Assembly: GCA_018265615.1 (NCBI GenBank) | Contig: JABLYX010000019.1 | Span: forward strand, 13,165-77,164 | Source: Lentisphaeria bacterium | GTDB lineage: Bacteria > Verrucomicrobiota > Lentisphaeria > Victivallales > Victivallaceae | Length of the DNA stretch: 64,000 nt | Direction: 5' to 3' | In this document: positions 1 through 8,620 of the stretch, piece after piece | How positions within the stretch are numbered: the first letter of the stretch is position 1 | How the letters are laid out: every line of letters begins with the position of its first letter | The notes under the pieces: generated by a model | What the model was told of the DNA's origin: nothing | Database searches by the model: none | Seen by the model: only the letters and a program-made list of their open reading frames with translations | Made by a program: the position numbers and the translations under genes

Positions 1-2382
1 CGCTCCGCGGAGCAGTTCACCGGATTGGCGGCCGCGGATGTCCTCGGAAAAACCGATTACGAGCTGAGCTGCTACCGGGAACAGGCGGACGAGTTCCTGC
101 GGAACGACCGGGTCGTCTGCGAGACCGGCGGAATGCGGCTCGATGAAGAATTCACATTCCTGGACGGCACCCGGCACAACATGCACACTTTGCTGACCCG
201 GGTCGACAACGCGGCCAGCGCCCCGCTCGTACTGGTATTGGGCCTCGACGTCACGGAGGAAAAACAGCGCGAGGCGGAGCGTCAGAAGCTGCTGGAAGAC
301 CTCAGCACTCATGCGGAGCAGGACCGCCGGCTGAACTCCTGCCTCGAAACGATCATGCTGCACGAGGATGAAGACACCGCCATCCGCACCGTCCTGCAGA
401 CCGTCTGCACCCACCTGAACTTCAGCCGGGCCTATGTCATGAGGTACGACCACGGGAATCACCTGCAGATCCCGCTGCACGAGTGGTATCAGGCGGGAAA
501 AGATTCGGTTTTCGCAAACCAGGCGCCGAAGCCGCTTTCAGAATCCGACATCTGGTATGACCGGATCCGGCAGAACGGCATCTGGGGCGGCCATCGCTCC
601 GAACGGTTCTTCGAAGAGCTGGGGAGTTGGGAACCCATTGTCCGCGAAACCCGGATCCAGTCGCTGCACTGCGCGGTCATCCGCCTCTCCGGCGAATTCT
701 GGGGCCACATCGGCATCGCCAACGAGGAGAACGCCGAACGGGTATTTTCCGAGCCGGACGAGCAGTTTCTGCGCGCAGCCGCCCATATCGTGGAAATCAT
801 CCTCTCGCGCCAGGCGAGCCGGGCCCGTCTGGAGCGCAGCGAATATGAGAAGCTCCTCATCATGGATTCGATCCGCATTCCGATCATGCTCTTCGACGCG
901 GACCAGAATCTGGTGCGCGTCAACAACGCCGCGCAGGAGCTCTCCTCCGCATCCGAGGAAGAGACGCCCGGCAACCGGTGCAACCGGAAGTTCTGCGGCT
1001 GCCATGAACGCCCCTACGACTGTCCGGTCGGGCAGACGCGGCAGGATCTTCAGGAGCACACCAGCGAACGGCGCATCAAAGGGCACGACTTCCTGCTGAC
1101 CAGTTACCCGATCATGATTGACGGCAAGCTCGCCTATGTGCTGAAAACCATGGTCGACATGACCGATTTCAACGAATCCCAGCGGCAGCTGGCCCGCGCA
1201 CTCACAGAAGCGCAGAATGCGAACAAGGCGAAGAGCCTCTTCCTCGCAACCATGAGCCATGAGCTCAGGACTCCGCTGAATGCGGTCATCGGCTTCAGCG
1301 AGCTGCTGCGCGACAACCCGGTGCCGCCGGAGGAGCTGAATGAATACCTGCAGTCGATCAACCTTGCCGGGAATACGCTGCTAAAGCTGATCAACGACAT
1401 CCTCGACCTCACGAAAATCGACGCCGAGCAGATGAAGCTCACGCCGGAGCCGACCGACATGATGATCCTGACGCGCGAGCTTGAAACGATATTCCGGCCG
1501 CGCATCGGCAGCAGGCGGCTCGAATACCGGGTCGTCCGTAAAAACGATCTGCCCATCCTGATGATGGACGGGCTGCGCCTCCGCCAGATCCTGCTGAACC
1601 TGGTCGGAAACGCCCTGAAATTCACGGAAGAGGGAGTGGTCGAAGTCACCGTGTCGTTCGAGGAACGGCAGGAGAACCGGGGAGACCTCACAATACGTGT
1701 CGCCGACACAGGTTCCGGAATCTCGCAGGAAACGCAGAAGGATATCTTCGAACCGTTCGTGCAGGAGGACAAGACCAGAAACAATCGGATCCTCAAAGGG
1801 ACCGGGCTCGGGCTCGCGATTTCCCGTCGTCTCGCCAGAAACATGGGCGGCGACATCACGCTCGAGAGCACCCCCGGCAAAGGCAGCGTGTTCACGCTCC
1901 GGCTCGACAACATCGGAATCGTCTCCCCGCAATCCGGCGAGGCCGTGCAGGAGCACTCCGCGCCGCAGCAGGAGATGAAGCTCAGCGTATTCCTGGCCGA
2001 CGACGTCCCGATGAACCTGAAGGTGCTCTCCTCCATGCTGAGGAAGCTCGGCGCCGACGTCAAGACGGCCGTCTCCGGCGAAGAGATGCTCCAGCTTCTG
2101 CAAAGCGGCGTTCCGGACATCCTGATGACCGACATGTGGATGCCGGAGATGAACGGAACGGAGCTGGCCGGAACCATCCGCGCGAACCCGGCCTTCCGCA
2201 ACCTCTGGATCGTCGCGGTCACGGCGGACACCGAGAGCGAGACGAATTTCGACCTGTCGGCATTCGACGGCATCCTGCTGAAGCCGATCACGATGGATAA
2301 GCTCAGGAAGGTGCTGTCGCACATCCGGAACAGCAAGGCCGCGGGGGAACGCCCCGGCCGGGGCCCGCAGAACTTCGAGTGA
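1..2382 (+). CDS. Hybrid sensor histidine kinase/response regulator (5' partial)
   Basis: Signalling kinase that autophosphorylates a histidine and passes the phosphate to its own receiver domain. The frame is open to the window edge, and the first codons already encode the tail of a PAS domain, so the true start lies upstream; a TTG at 25 is only internal. In window numbering the order is: PAS end, GAF-like domain (about 110-280), second PAS (about 290-395), HisKA with the H-box MSHELRTPLN (His420), HATPase with N box (NLVGNALKF) and G boxes (DTGSG, GTGLGLAIS), and a C-terminal receiver with the phospho-acceptor Asp711 in MTDMWMPEMNG. No transmembrane segment or DNA-binding output domain is seen in this part. 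The second PAS has a cluster of four cysteines (RCNRKFCGCHERPYDC). The stimulus is unknown. Confidence 0.93.
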   Translation, partial: RSAEQFTGLAAADVLGKTDYELSCYREQADEFLRNDRVVCETGGMRLDEEFTFLDGTRHNMHTLLTRVDNAASAPLVLVLGLDVTEEKQREAERQKLLEDLSTHAEQDRRLNSCLETIMLHEDEDTAIRTVLQTVCTHLNFSRAYVMRYDHGNHLQIPLHEWYQAGKDSVFANQAPKPLSESDIWYDRIRQNGIWGGHRSERFFEELGSWEPIVRETRIQSLHCAVIRLSGEFWGHIGIANEENAERVFSEPDEQFLRAAAHIVEIILSRQASRARLERSEYEKLLIMDSIRIPIMLFDADQNLVRVNNAAQELSSASEEETPGNRCNRKFCGCHERPYDCPVGQTRQDLQEHTSERRIKGHDFLLTSYPIMIDGKLAYVLKTMVDMTDFNESQRQLARALTEAQNANKAKSLFLATMSHELRTPLNAVIGFSELLRDNPVPPEELNEYLQSINLAGNTLLKLINDILDLTKIDAEQMKLTPEPTDMMILTRELETIFRPRIGSRRLEYRVVRKNDLPILMMDGLRLRQILLNLVGNALKFTEEGVVEVTVSFEERQENRGDLTIRVADTGSGISQETQKDIFEPFVQEDKTRNNRILKGTGLGLAISRRLARNMGGDITLESTPGKGSVFTLRLDNIGIVSPQSGEAVQEHSAPQQEMKLSVFLADDVPMNLKVLSSMLRKLGADVKTAVSGEEMLQLLQSGVPDILMTDMWMPEMNGTELAGTIRANPAFRNLWIVAVTADTESETNFDLSAFDGILLKPITMDKLRKVLSHIRNSKAAGERPGRGPQNFE

Positions 2383-2415
2383 CCTCCGTGCCGATCCGCC
2401 GAAAGCGCATCAGCG

Positions 2416-3627
2416 TCAGGCGGAGAAACGCCTGTCGCGGAAAGCGAAGGCGGAGAGCGCGACAACCAGTCCGCCCGCCAATACCAGCAGCGCCTGCACA
2501 GGGAAGAAATCAGCCAGCGGCCCGAACAGCACCATACCGAGCGGCAGCGCACAGGAGTTCGAGACCTGGACGAGGCTGAACACCCTGCCATGCATCTCCG
2601 GCTCGACCTTTTCCTGCAGCAGCGCGGTCAGCGGGGCGTTGAAGCACGGCATCGTGACGCCGATCATGAAGTTGGCCGCCAGATAAAGCCAGAACAGCGG
2701 CGCCGCCCCGATGCCGATCATGAAGAGCCCGTACAGCGACCCGGCGAAGACCGTCGTGCGGACCTTGCTGCTGAAACCGCCCCAGGCGGCGATCAGGAGC
2801 CCGCCGGCGGCCGCGCCGGCGCTGAACGTCATCTCGCTGGCCGAGAGCCGCCACACCTCATCCCCGAACGAGCGCCCGACCAGCAGCGGCGTCAGGAACG
2901 CGGCGGGGCTGATCGAAACCATGAGCGCAAAAAGGAACACCAGCAGCCGGCGGATCAGGGCGTGATTGCGCAGATAGCGGAACCCCTCCCGGATATCCTC
3001 CCAATTCGATGTTTTCCGTTTTTCGCCCGTTCCCGGAAGCGCCGGAACCGCCAGAAAGAGCAGGATCCCGATCCCGGCGGCGGCGGTGACGATGTCGATG
3101 AAAAACGTCGCCTCCAGCGCGGCGACCGAGAGGATCGCGGCGCTCGCCGCGGGGGAGAGGAACATCATCAGCGACGAAATGGTGCTGTAGATGCCGTTCA
3201 CGCGCATGAGCTTCTCCGGCGGAACCAACTGCGGAATCAGCGCATTGACCGCCGGAGTCTGGATCCCGGTCCCGGCCGAGCGGACTGCAAGAACCGCGAA
3301 AAGCAGCCAGAGCTCCCGGTATCCGGCCAGGAACAGCAGCGCGACGGTCAGCGTGGAGAGCGCGATCGCGCCGTCCGCCAGAATGATCATCCGTTTGCGG
3401 CTGTGGCGGTCGATCCAAACACCCGCGAAAAGGGAGATCGCGATCTGCGGAAAGAATCCGCAGACCGTGGAAATCGTCATCATGCTCCCGGAAAGCGTGG
3501 AAAGCGTGATGTGCCAGATGATCGCATACTGAACCAGGGACGATCCGAACAGGGAGACGGTCTGGGCGGCGAGGAAGAGCGAAATCCTGCCCTTCCAACC
3601 GCCGGAAGAACCGGGAACGGCATTCAT
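2416..3627 (-). CDS. MFS transporter, drug-efflux (MFS_3) type
   Basis: Inner-membrane secondary transporter of the major facilitator superfamily, 403 residues, with about twelve hydrophobic segments and the loop 2-3 signature GVWIDRHSRKR. It resembles macrolide/multidrug exporters, but the substrate cannot be read from sequence. The frame extends to a TTG at 3660. I prefer the ATG at 3627 because a good ribosome-binding site (GCGGAGG) lies just before it and because this start avoids overlap with the upstream gene. It sits 19 bases behind the XRE-cupin regulator at 3647-4231 on the same strand, so the two form an operon and the regulator probably controls the exporter. Confidence 0.88.
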   Translation of the reverse strand: MNAVPGSSGGWKGRISLFLAAQTVSLFGSSLVQYAIIWHITLSTLSGSMMTISTVCGFFPQIAISLFAGVWIDRHSRKRMIILADGAIALSTLTVALLFLAGYRELWLLFAVLAVRSAGTGIQTPAVNALIPQLVPPEKLMRVNGIYSTISSLMMFLSPAASAAILSVAALEATFFIDIVTAAAGIGILLFLAVPALPGTGEKRKTSNWEDIREGFRYLRNHALIRRLLVFLFALMVSISPAAFLTPLLVGRSFGDEVWRLSASEMTFSAGAAAGGLLIAAWGGFSSKVRTTVFAGSLYGLFMIGIGAAPLFWLYLAANFMIGVTMPCFNAPLTALLQEKVEPEMHGRVFSLVQVSNSCALPLGMVLFGPLADFFPVQALLVLAGGLVVALSAFAFRDRRFSA

Positions 3628-3646
3628 GAAGACCTCCGCTGCGGAT

Positions 3647-4231
3647 TTATTTCCCGGCAAATTTCACAACCATATAGACCTCCGCGGGCGTATCGGCGGG
3701 ATTCGCGATCCCGTGCGGGACGTCGCTCTCGAAAAAGATGAAATCGCCCGCCCGCAGCTCCGCGCAGTTCTCCCCCGCCTCCACCCGGATCCCGCCCGAA
3801 AGAACGGTCAGGAACTCCTCCGTTCCCGGCGTGTGCGCCTGCGAACGATGCACGCACCCCGGCGCAAGCGCAAGGCGGTAAAGCTCGAGGTTCCCGGCCA
3901 TTGTGACCGGCGAAAGTACCTGAAACACCGCGCCCGACTCCTGCGTCGTGATCGACGTGATGCTCTCCCGCCGGTTCACCTCGAACCGCTTGGAACGCGC
4001 CCCCTCCCCCTTCAGCAGCGTCTCGAAGCTGATGTTCAGCGCATGTGCGATCTTCCACATCGTCGCGATCGTCGGGTTCACCTTGTCGGACTCGATCTGG
4101 GAAAGCATCGCCTTAGAAACCCCGCTCGCGGCGGCCAGCGCGTCAAGCGACAGCTGCTGCCGCCGCCGTTCCCTGTGCAGGTTTGCCCCGACCGCCGGAA
4201 TATCCGGCAGCTTTTTCTGCTTGTTCATCAT
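3647..4231 (-). CDS. XRE-family regulator with C-terminal cupin domain
   Basis: Transcription factor of 194 residues. The N-terminal helix-turn-helix (residues about 15-70) has the typical core ASGVSKAMLSQIESDKVNPT. The C-terminal cupin (about 115-190) contains THTPGTEE-like and DVPHGIANP beta-barrel segments that usually bind a small ligand or metal. Proteins of this architecture (PuuR/SutR-like) sense a metabolite with the cupin. It is divergent from marC (4356) and leads the MFS gene. The intergenic space holds several ATATCAAA repeats that may be its operator. Two adjacent ATGs (4231 and 4228) are possible starts. Confidence 0.9.
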   Translation of the reverse strand: MMNKQKKLPDIPAVGANLHRERRRQQLSLDALAAASGVSKAMLSQIESDKVNPTIATMWKIAHALNISFETLLKGEGARSKRFEVNRRESITSITTQESGAVFQVLSPVTMAGNLELYRLALAPGCVHRSQAHTPGTEEFLTVLSGGIRVEAGENCAELRAGDFIFFESDVPHGIANPADTPAEVYMVVKFAGK

Positions 4232-4320
4232 ATCGAATTTTTGTAAAATATATCAAATATCCGGATTGCATCTTTTTAAAACCGGTGTATAATATATCAA
4301 ACAAAATCCAGGATATCAAA
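4229..4320 (+). promoter_or_regulatory. marC promoter with ATATCAAA direct repeats
   Basis: A sigma-70-like promoter reading toward marC is visible: TTGCAT at 4266-4271, a 16-base spacer, and TATAAT at 4288-4293. Exact ATATCAAA copies lie at 4250-4257, 4294-4301 and 4313-4320, and a degenerate ATATCGAA overlaps the start codon of the XRE gene near 4230. Two of the copies abut or follow the -10 box. This arrangement suggests an operator for the XRE-cupin protein controlling both divergent units; that link is inferred. Confidence 0.6.
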
Positions 4321-4355
4321 CCCCAAACCGAATTTTTCCGGAGAAAGTGACGACT

Positions 4356-4958
4356 ATGACCCTCACGCTGATGACCTCGATTCAGATTCTCGTGCTGCTG
4401 AACCCGTTTGCGGTGCTTTCGACCTTCCTTGCGATGACGCCGGAGTGTACGGAGCATGACCGGCGGCAGATCGTGCTCCGCGCGATGGCGGCGGTCGTCG
4501 TCTCCGGGATTCTGCTCTTCTTCGGCGGAAGCGTGATCTTCTCGCTCTTCGGCATCAACATCGACGTGTTCCGCATCGGCGGCGGCGTGATCCTGATGGT
4601 ATGCTCGATCCTGCTGGTATGGGGGAAACCGGAGCCGAAGCGGGAGAACGGGAACGACCCCGGACACGACATCGCCGTGGTTCCGATCGCGATTCCGATG
4701 GCGGTCGGCCCCGGAACCGCGGCCGGACTGATCGTGATCGGCATCGAGAGCCGCGGCGTCTGGGCGACGCTCTCGAACCTCTTCGCACTCTGCCTCGCCG
4801 CCGGACTCCTGACCATGCTGCTCCTGTTCGGAAGCAGGGCCGAACGGCTGCTGCGCAAACAGGGCATTGCGATCATCACGAAGCTGACCGGGCTCTTCCT
4901 CTCCGCCATCGCCGCGAGCATGATCCTCGAAGGGATCCGCAACTTCTTCTCCCTCTGA
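4356..4958 (+). CDS. MarC family integral membrane protein
   Basis: Membrane protein of 200 residues with six predicted hydrophobic segments, covering the full length of the MarC/UPF0056 family. Recognisable family segments are the opening QILVLLNPFAVLSTFLA, the central PIAIPMAVGPGT and the closing LTGLFLSAIAASMILEGI. The biochemical role of the family is not settled; early links to multiple antibiotic resistance were withdrawn. A GTG at 4347 is in frame, but the ATG at 4356 aligns better with the family start. It is transcribed alone from the promoter at 4266-4293, divergently from the XRE-cupin regulator. Confidence 0.88.
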   Translation: MTLTLMTSIQILVLLNPFAVLSTFLAMTPECTEHDRRQIVLRAMAAVVVSGILLFFGGSVIFSLFGINIDVFRIGGGVILMVCSILLVWGKPEPKRENGNDPGHDIAVVPIAIPMAVGPGTAAGLIVIGIESRGVWATLSNLFALCLAAGLLTMLLLFGSRAERLLRKQGIAIITKLTGLFLSAIAASMILEGIRNFFSL

Positions 4959-4977
4959 GCCGTCCCGCCCCGCGCAT

Positions 4978-5012
4978 AAAAAATGACAGCGGAGCAGAGC
5001 TGCCGCCGTCAT
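4978..5012 (-). terminator. Rho-independent terminator after the PilT-type gene
   Basis: An imperfect hairpin (TGACaGCGG pairing with CCGCcGTCA, 4984-5012) is followed on the reverse strand by six T residues (4978-4983 as A on the given strand). It fits termination of the reverse-strand ATPase gene ending at 5038 and lies between convergent genes. Confidence 0.65.
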
Positions 5013-5037
5013 CGGTTGCCCGGTATCTTTCCGGATA

Positions 5038-7248
5038 TCAGTAGGCGTCGTCGGCCTTGTAGTCGAGCATGTAAGTCTGCATCTCCTCAAGGCTGATCTT
5101 GCCTTCGCTGTAGAGCGTTTCGAGGGACTTCTGCATCGTGATCATGCCGTCCTTCGCGCCGGTTTCAAGCAGCGACTGCAGCATTGCGGTCTTGCCTTCA
5201 CGGACCAGCGCCTGAACCGGCGGGGTCCCGACGAGAATTTCGAACGCGGCCACGCGCCCCTTGCCGTCCACGGTCGGCAGCAGCCGCTGCGAAATGATCC
5301 CGAGGATCACGCTCGCGAGCTGCAGCTTGATCTGGTTCTGCTGGTGCGACGGGAACGAGTCGATGATACGGTCGATGGTCTGCGGCGCGCTGTTCGTGTG
5401 CAGCGTGCCGAACACGAGGTGGCCCGTTTCCGCCGCGGTCAGCGCCGCCGCGATGGTTTCGGTATCGCGCATTTCGCCGACGAGGATCACGTCGGGGTCC
5501 TCGCGCAGCGCGTACTTCAGCGCCGCCGAGAACGAGTGCGTGTCGGAGTGGACCTCGCGCTGTTCGATCAGCGACATGATGTTGCGGTGCACGTATTCGA
5601 TCGGGTCCTCGATCGTGATGATGTGCTCCGCCTTGTTGCGGTTGATGAAGTCGATCATACTCGCAAGGGAGGTCGACTTACCGCTGCCGGTCGGACCGGT
5701 GATCAGGATCAGCCCCTGCTGCTTCGACGTGAGCTGCAGGATCTGCGGCGGCAGATTCAGGTCCTCCGGCTTCGGAATCTTGCTGACGATCACGCGGCAG
5801 ACGATGCCGACGGTTCCGCGCTGGTGGAAGCCGTTCACACGGAAACGCCAGTTTTCGCTTTCGCCGGTCTCCTGGTTCATCACCAGCGAGATCGAAAGCG
5901 CAAGGTCGACTTCACGGTTCTCTTCGAATTCAACGCGCTGCACGGGGTTCAGGATGCTGTTCAGCAGCCGGGCGGTATCCGCCCCGGCCAGAACCGGCAG
6001 CTCCAGCGGGCGCAGCTCGCCGTGGATGCGCAGCACCGGACTCGAACCCGCCGAAAGCAGAAGGTCCGATGCACCGGTTTTCACGGCCGTTTTCAGCAGC
6101 CGGCTCATGTCGATGAACTGGATATCCGGATCTTCCGCATCCTCGGCGCTGCCGTACTGGCTCGCAAAGGAGTCGACGCCCGACTCCATGCCCTTGAGCA
6201 TGAGCTGCAGCTCGTCGCGGTTCGAAACCGCCTCGTTCGCCTCTTCCAGTGAAATGAATCCCTCTTTATAAAGGCGGAAGATCGCGCGCGTGAAGGTCAT
6301 CATGCCGCTCGTGCCGCCGCGCTTGATCGCCTCGGAGAGCGAACGCATGTCGCGGTCCCCCACCAGCTTCTTGACCGTCGGCGTGCCGACCATGACCTCG
6401 AGCGCCGGAACCATCCCCTGCCCGTCGGCGCGCGGAATCAGCCGCTGCGCGACGATGCCGACCAGCGAGTTGCCCAGGTCGCTCGCGATCTGGAGCCGCT
6501 GCTCCTCCGGATAGAGGTCGACGATACGCTCGACCGCCTGCACGGTGTCGCCGGTATGCACGGTCGTGATGACGAGATGCCCGGTCATGGCGGCGGCGAT
6601 CGCCACCTGCACGGTATCCATATCGCGCATTTCGCCGATGACGATCACATCGGGGCTCTCGCGCAGGGCCGCGCGCAGGGCGTCGGAGAAGCTTGTGGTG
6701 CTGGAATTGAGCTCACGCTGCGTCACCAGGCAGTTGATGTCGCGGTGCAGGAACTCGATCGGGTCCTCGATCGTGATGATGTGCTTGTTGAAATTGTGGT
6801 TGATGTAGTTGACCATCGCCGCCAGCGTGGTCGATTTGCCGCTGCCGGTGGAGCCGACCACGACGATGATGCCGTTCTTCTGCGCGCACATCTCGGTCAA
6901 TGTCGCGGCGGGGAGCCCGAGCTCCTCGAAAAAGAGCGCTTCACCGGGATAGACCGGACGCGCGACGAAGGCGGGCCCGGCCAGCGTATCGAGAAAGTTC
7001 AACCGGAAGCGTTCCCCGGTCGGCAGCGTGAACGCCGCGTCATAGCTGCCGCGGCTGCGGTAATCCTGCTCGGCCTTCGAAGAGATGCACTGCTTGCGGA
7101 ACGCATCGATTTCCTGCGCGGTCAGGAGCTCCTCGCCCTCCGGCAGCACCAGTCCGGAGCGCCGGAACGCGGGCGGTTTCCCCGCGGAAGCGAAAAGGTC
7201 CGATGCCGCCGATTCCATGGCGTATTGCAGAAGTGCGCTGATGTCCAT
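5038..7248 (-). CDS. Tandem double PilT/PilU-type retraction ATPase
   Basis: Secretion-ATPase superfamily protein of 736 residues made of two complete PilT-like modules in one chain; PilT itself is about 340-370 residues. Module 1 (about 1-355) has Walker A GSTGSGKS (132-139), an Asp box ITIEDPIEF (158-166), Walker B-like VIVIGEMRD (201-209) and the His box TTVHTGD. Module 2 (about 378-736) repeats these: GPTGSGKS (518-525), ITIEDPIEY, VILVGEMRD and GTLHTNS. Both ATP sites look intact. PilT-family hexamers pull type IV pili back, so this protein probably powers pilus retraction or a related secretion/pseudopilus system at the inner membrane. Three chains could build one six-module ring (inference). 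No other pilus genes are adjacent. Module 1 is shorter and less canonical at its N terminus. Confidence 0.93.
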   Translation of the reverse strand: MDISALLQYAMESAASDLFASAGKPPAFRRSGLVLPEGEELLTAQEIDAFRKQCISSKAEQDYRSRGSYDAAFTLPTGERFRLNFLDTLAGPAFVARPVYPGEALFFEELGLPAATLTEMCAQKNGIIVVVGSTGSGKSTTLAAMVNYINHNFNKHIITIEDPIEFLHRDINCLVTQRELNSSTTSFSDALRAALRESPDVIVIGEMRDMDTVQVAIAAAMTGHLVITTVHTGDTVQAVERIVDLYPEEQRLQIASDLGNSLVGIVAQRLIPRADGQGMVPALEVMVGTPTVKKLVGDRDMRSLSEAIKRGGTSGMMTFTRAIFRLYKEGFISLEEANEAVSNRDELQLMLKGMESGVDSFASQYGSAEDAEDPDIQFIDMSRLLKTAVKTGASDLLLSAGSSPVLRIHGELRPLELPVLAGADTARLLNSILNPVQRVEFEENREVDLALSISLVMNQETGESENWRFRVNGFHQRGTVGIVCRVIVSKIPKPEDLNLPPQILQLTSKQQGLILITGPTGSGKSTSLASMIDFINRNKAEHIITIEDPIEYVHRNIMSLIEQREVHSDTHSFSAALKYALREDPDVILVGEMRDTETIAAALTAAETGHLVFGTLHTNSAPQTIDRIIDSFPSHQQNQIKLQLASVILGIISQRLLPTVDGKGRVAAFEILVGTPPVQALVREGKTAMLQSLLETGAKDGMITMQKSLETLYSEGKISLEEMQTYMLDYKADDAY

Positions 7249-7379
7249 AACTCACGTTTCCTCATTGTTGTATGTAAATATCATTGAAGTAAGTCCATGC
7301 CTCTGCTTGAAAAGCACAAGTATATCTGTTACTTTAAGTGTAATATCGCACGAAAGCAACCCCGGAAGCTCACAAAATC

Positions 7380-7823
7380 ATGAAAAAGTTGCAGATAAAG
7401 ATCAAAATGGCCGAAAACTGCGCCGATCTCACTCCGGCAAAAGCGCATCCCGACGATGCGGCGTTCGATCTCCGCTCCCGCGTGGAAGCGGAGCTGCCTC
7501 CGGGAAAGAGCGTACTGGTCCCGACCGGGCTGTTCATCGAGCTGCCGCCCGGCTATGAGGCGCAGGTGCGCCCCCGCAGCGGGCTCGCGCTCAAACACAA
7601 TCTCATGCTGACGAACTCCCCCGGCACGATCGACGCGGGTTATCGCGGCGAAGTCGGGGTCATCATGTTCAACGCGGGCAAAGAGCCGTTCCCTGTGCGG
7701 CGCGGCGACCGCATCGCGCAGATGGTGATCGCGCAGCTGCCGGAAATCGAGCTCGCCGCCGCGGAGGATCTTTCGGAGACGGGGCGCGGCGCGGGCGGCT
7801 TCGGCAGCACCGGCCGCAGCTGA
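7380..7823 (+). CDS. dut: dUTP diphosphatase (dUTPase)
   Basis: Hydrolyses dUTP to dUMP and pyrophosphate, keeping uracil out of DNA and supplying the dTMP precursor. At 147 residues it matches the trimeric dUTPase family. All five motifs are present: DAAFDLRS (1), PRSGLALK (2), GTIDAGYRGEV (3, with the catalytic Asp and uracil-binding Tyr), RGDRIAQMV (4) and the glycine-rich C-terminal arm GAGGFGSTGR (5). It is divergent from the PilT-type gene and is followed after 7 bases by a PHP-type phosphatase, with which it is probably co-transcribed. Confidence 0.97.
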   Translation: MKKLQIKIKMAENCADLTPAKAHPDDAAFDLRSRVEAELPPGKSVLVPTGLFIELPPGYEAQVRPRSGLALKHNLMLTNSPGTIDAGYRGEVGVIMFNAGKEPFPVRRGDRIAQMVIAQLPEIELAAAEDLSETGRGAGGFGSTGRS

Positions 7824-7830
7824 CCCCGAT

Positions 7831-8565
7831 ATGATCGACCTGCATTCGCACATCCTGCCGGGAATCGACGACGGCGCGGCCGACTTCGAAGCCGCCTGCC
7901 GGATGCTGGCGGCGGCGAAGCGCGACGGAGTTATGATGCTCGCCGCGACGAGCCATGCTTCCGCCCCGGCGGCGGACTACGATGCAGCGTTCGCCCGGCT
8001 TGAACCGGAGGCCGCGAAGTTCGGGATCACGCTGCTGCGCGGCCTCGAATACGATTACTGCCGGCTCGAACCGGAGCTCCCTTTCGTGACGCTCGGCGCG
8101 ACGCGGTTCATCCTGCTCGACTTCGCGCAGCCGTCGCTTCCGCCCGGAGCGGAGGCAATGCTCTTCACGCTCGCGCAGAGGGGATTCCGGCCCGTCGTCG
8201 TACATCCCGAGCGGCTGTTCGCGACGGACCCGCTCCGCACGCTCGAGCCGATCGCCGGGCTGGATCCGGTGTTCCAGCTCAACAGCGGCAGCATCCTCGG
8301 GCGATACGGAAAAAAAGTGCGAGAATCGGCCCTCCGGCTGATCGACGGCGGCTGCTGCCACTTCTTCGCGAACGATGCGCACAACGAAAACGGCTTCCGT
8401 TTGACGGAGTGCCGCGCCCTGCTGTCAAAGCGCTATCCGCCGGAAACCGTGACGCTCTGGTTCGAAGAGAATCCTGCCCGGATCCTCGCCGGAGAAGAGC
8501 CGCTGCCCGTGCGCCCTCCCCGCCCCGGAGTGCTCGGGAAACTCCGTGCCCGGCTCGGGCTCTGA
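7831..8565 (+). CDS. CpsB/CapC/YwqE-type PHP phosphatase
   Basis: Metal-dependent phosphatase of 244 residues. The opening MIDLHSHILPGIDDGA is the hallmark of the CpsB/CapC family of manganese-dependent tyrosine phosphatases, which regulate capsule polymer export kinases. Further metal ligands follow in LRGLEYDY, VVHPERL and FANDAHNENG. Family members are 240-270 residues, so this is full length. No polysaccharide co-polymerase or BY-kinase is encoded beside it; its neighbour is dut, 7 bases upstream. Another PHP-phosphatase activity, such as histidinol-phosphatase-like, cannot be excluded. Confidence 0.88.
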   Translation: MIDLHSHILPGIDDGAADFEAACRMLAAAKRDGVMMLAATSHASAPAADYDAAFARLEPEAAKFGITLLRGLEYDYCRLEPELPFVTLGATRFILLDFAQPSLPPGAEAMLFTLAQRGFRPVVVHPERLFATDPLRTLEPIAGLDPVFQLNSGSILGRYGKKVRESALRLIDGGCCHFFANDAHNENGFRLTECRALLSKRYPPETVTLWFEENPARILAGEEPLPVRPPRPGVLGKLRARLGL

Positions 8566-8582
8566 CACGCCGGAAAAACCGA

Positions 8583-8605
8583 GGAGGAGGTGTCCCCCCT
8601 CCTCC
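8583..8605. terminator. Hairpin between convergent genes
   Basis: GGAGGAGG (8583-8590) pairs perfectly with CCTCCTCC (8598-8605) across a 7-base loop, between the convergent phosphatase and flavodoxin genes. No clear T-run follows, so it may act as a weak or bidirectional terminator. Confidence 0.5.
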
Positions 8606-8620
8606 GGGTGTTCCTGAGGC

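Noticed and set aside
2590..3741. Long forward open frame opposite the MFS gene
   Set aside because: Highly charged, low-complexity translation without membrane or domain features; the reverse strand encodes a clear MFS transporter and regulator.
8583..8605. A riboswitch in the GC-rich convergent spacer after the flavodoxin gene
   Set aside because: Only one simple hairpin is present, downstream of both genes; no conserved FMN or other riboswitch core was seen.
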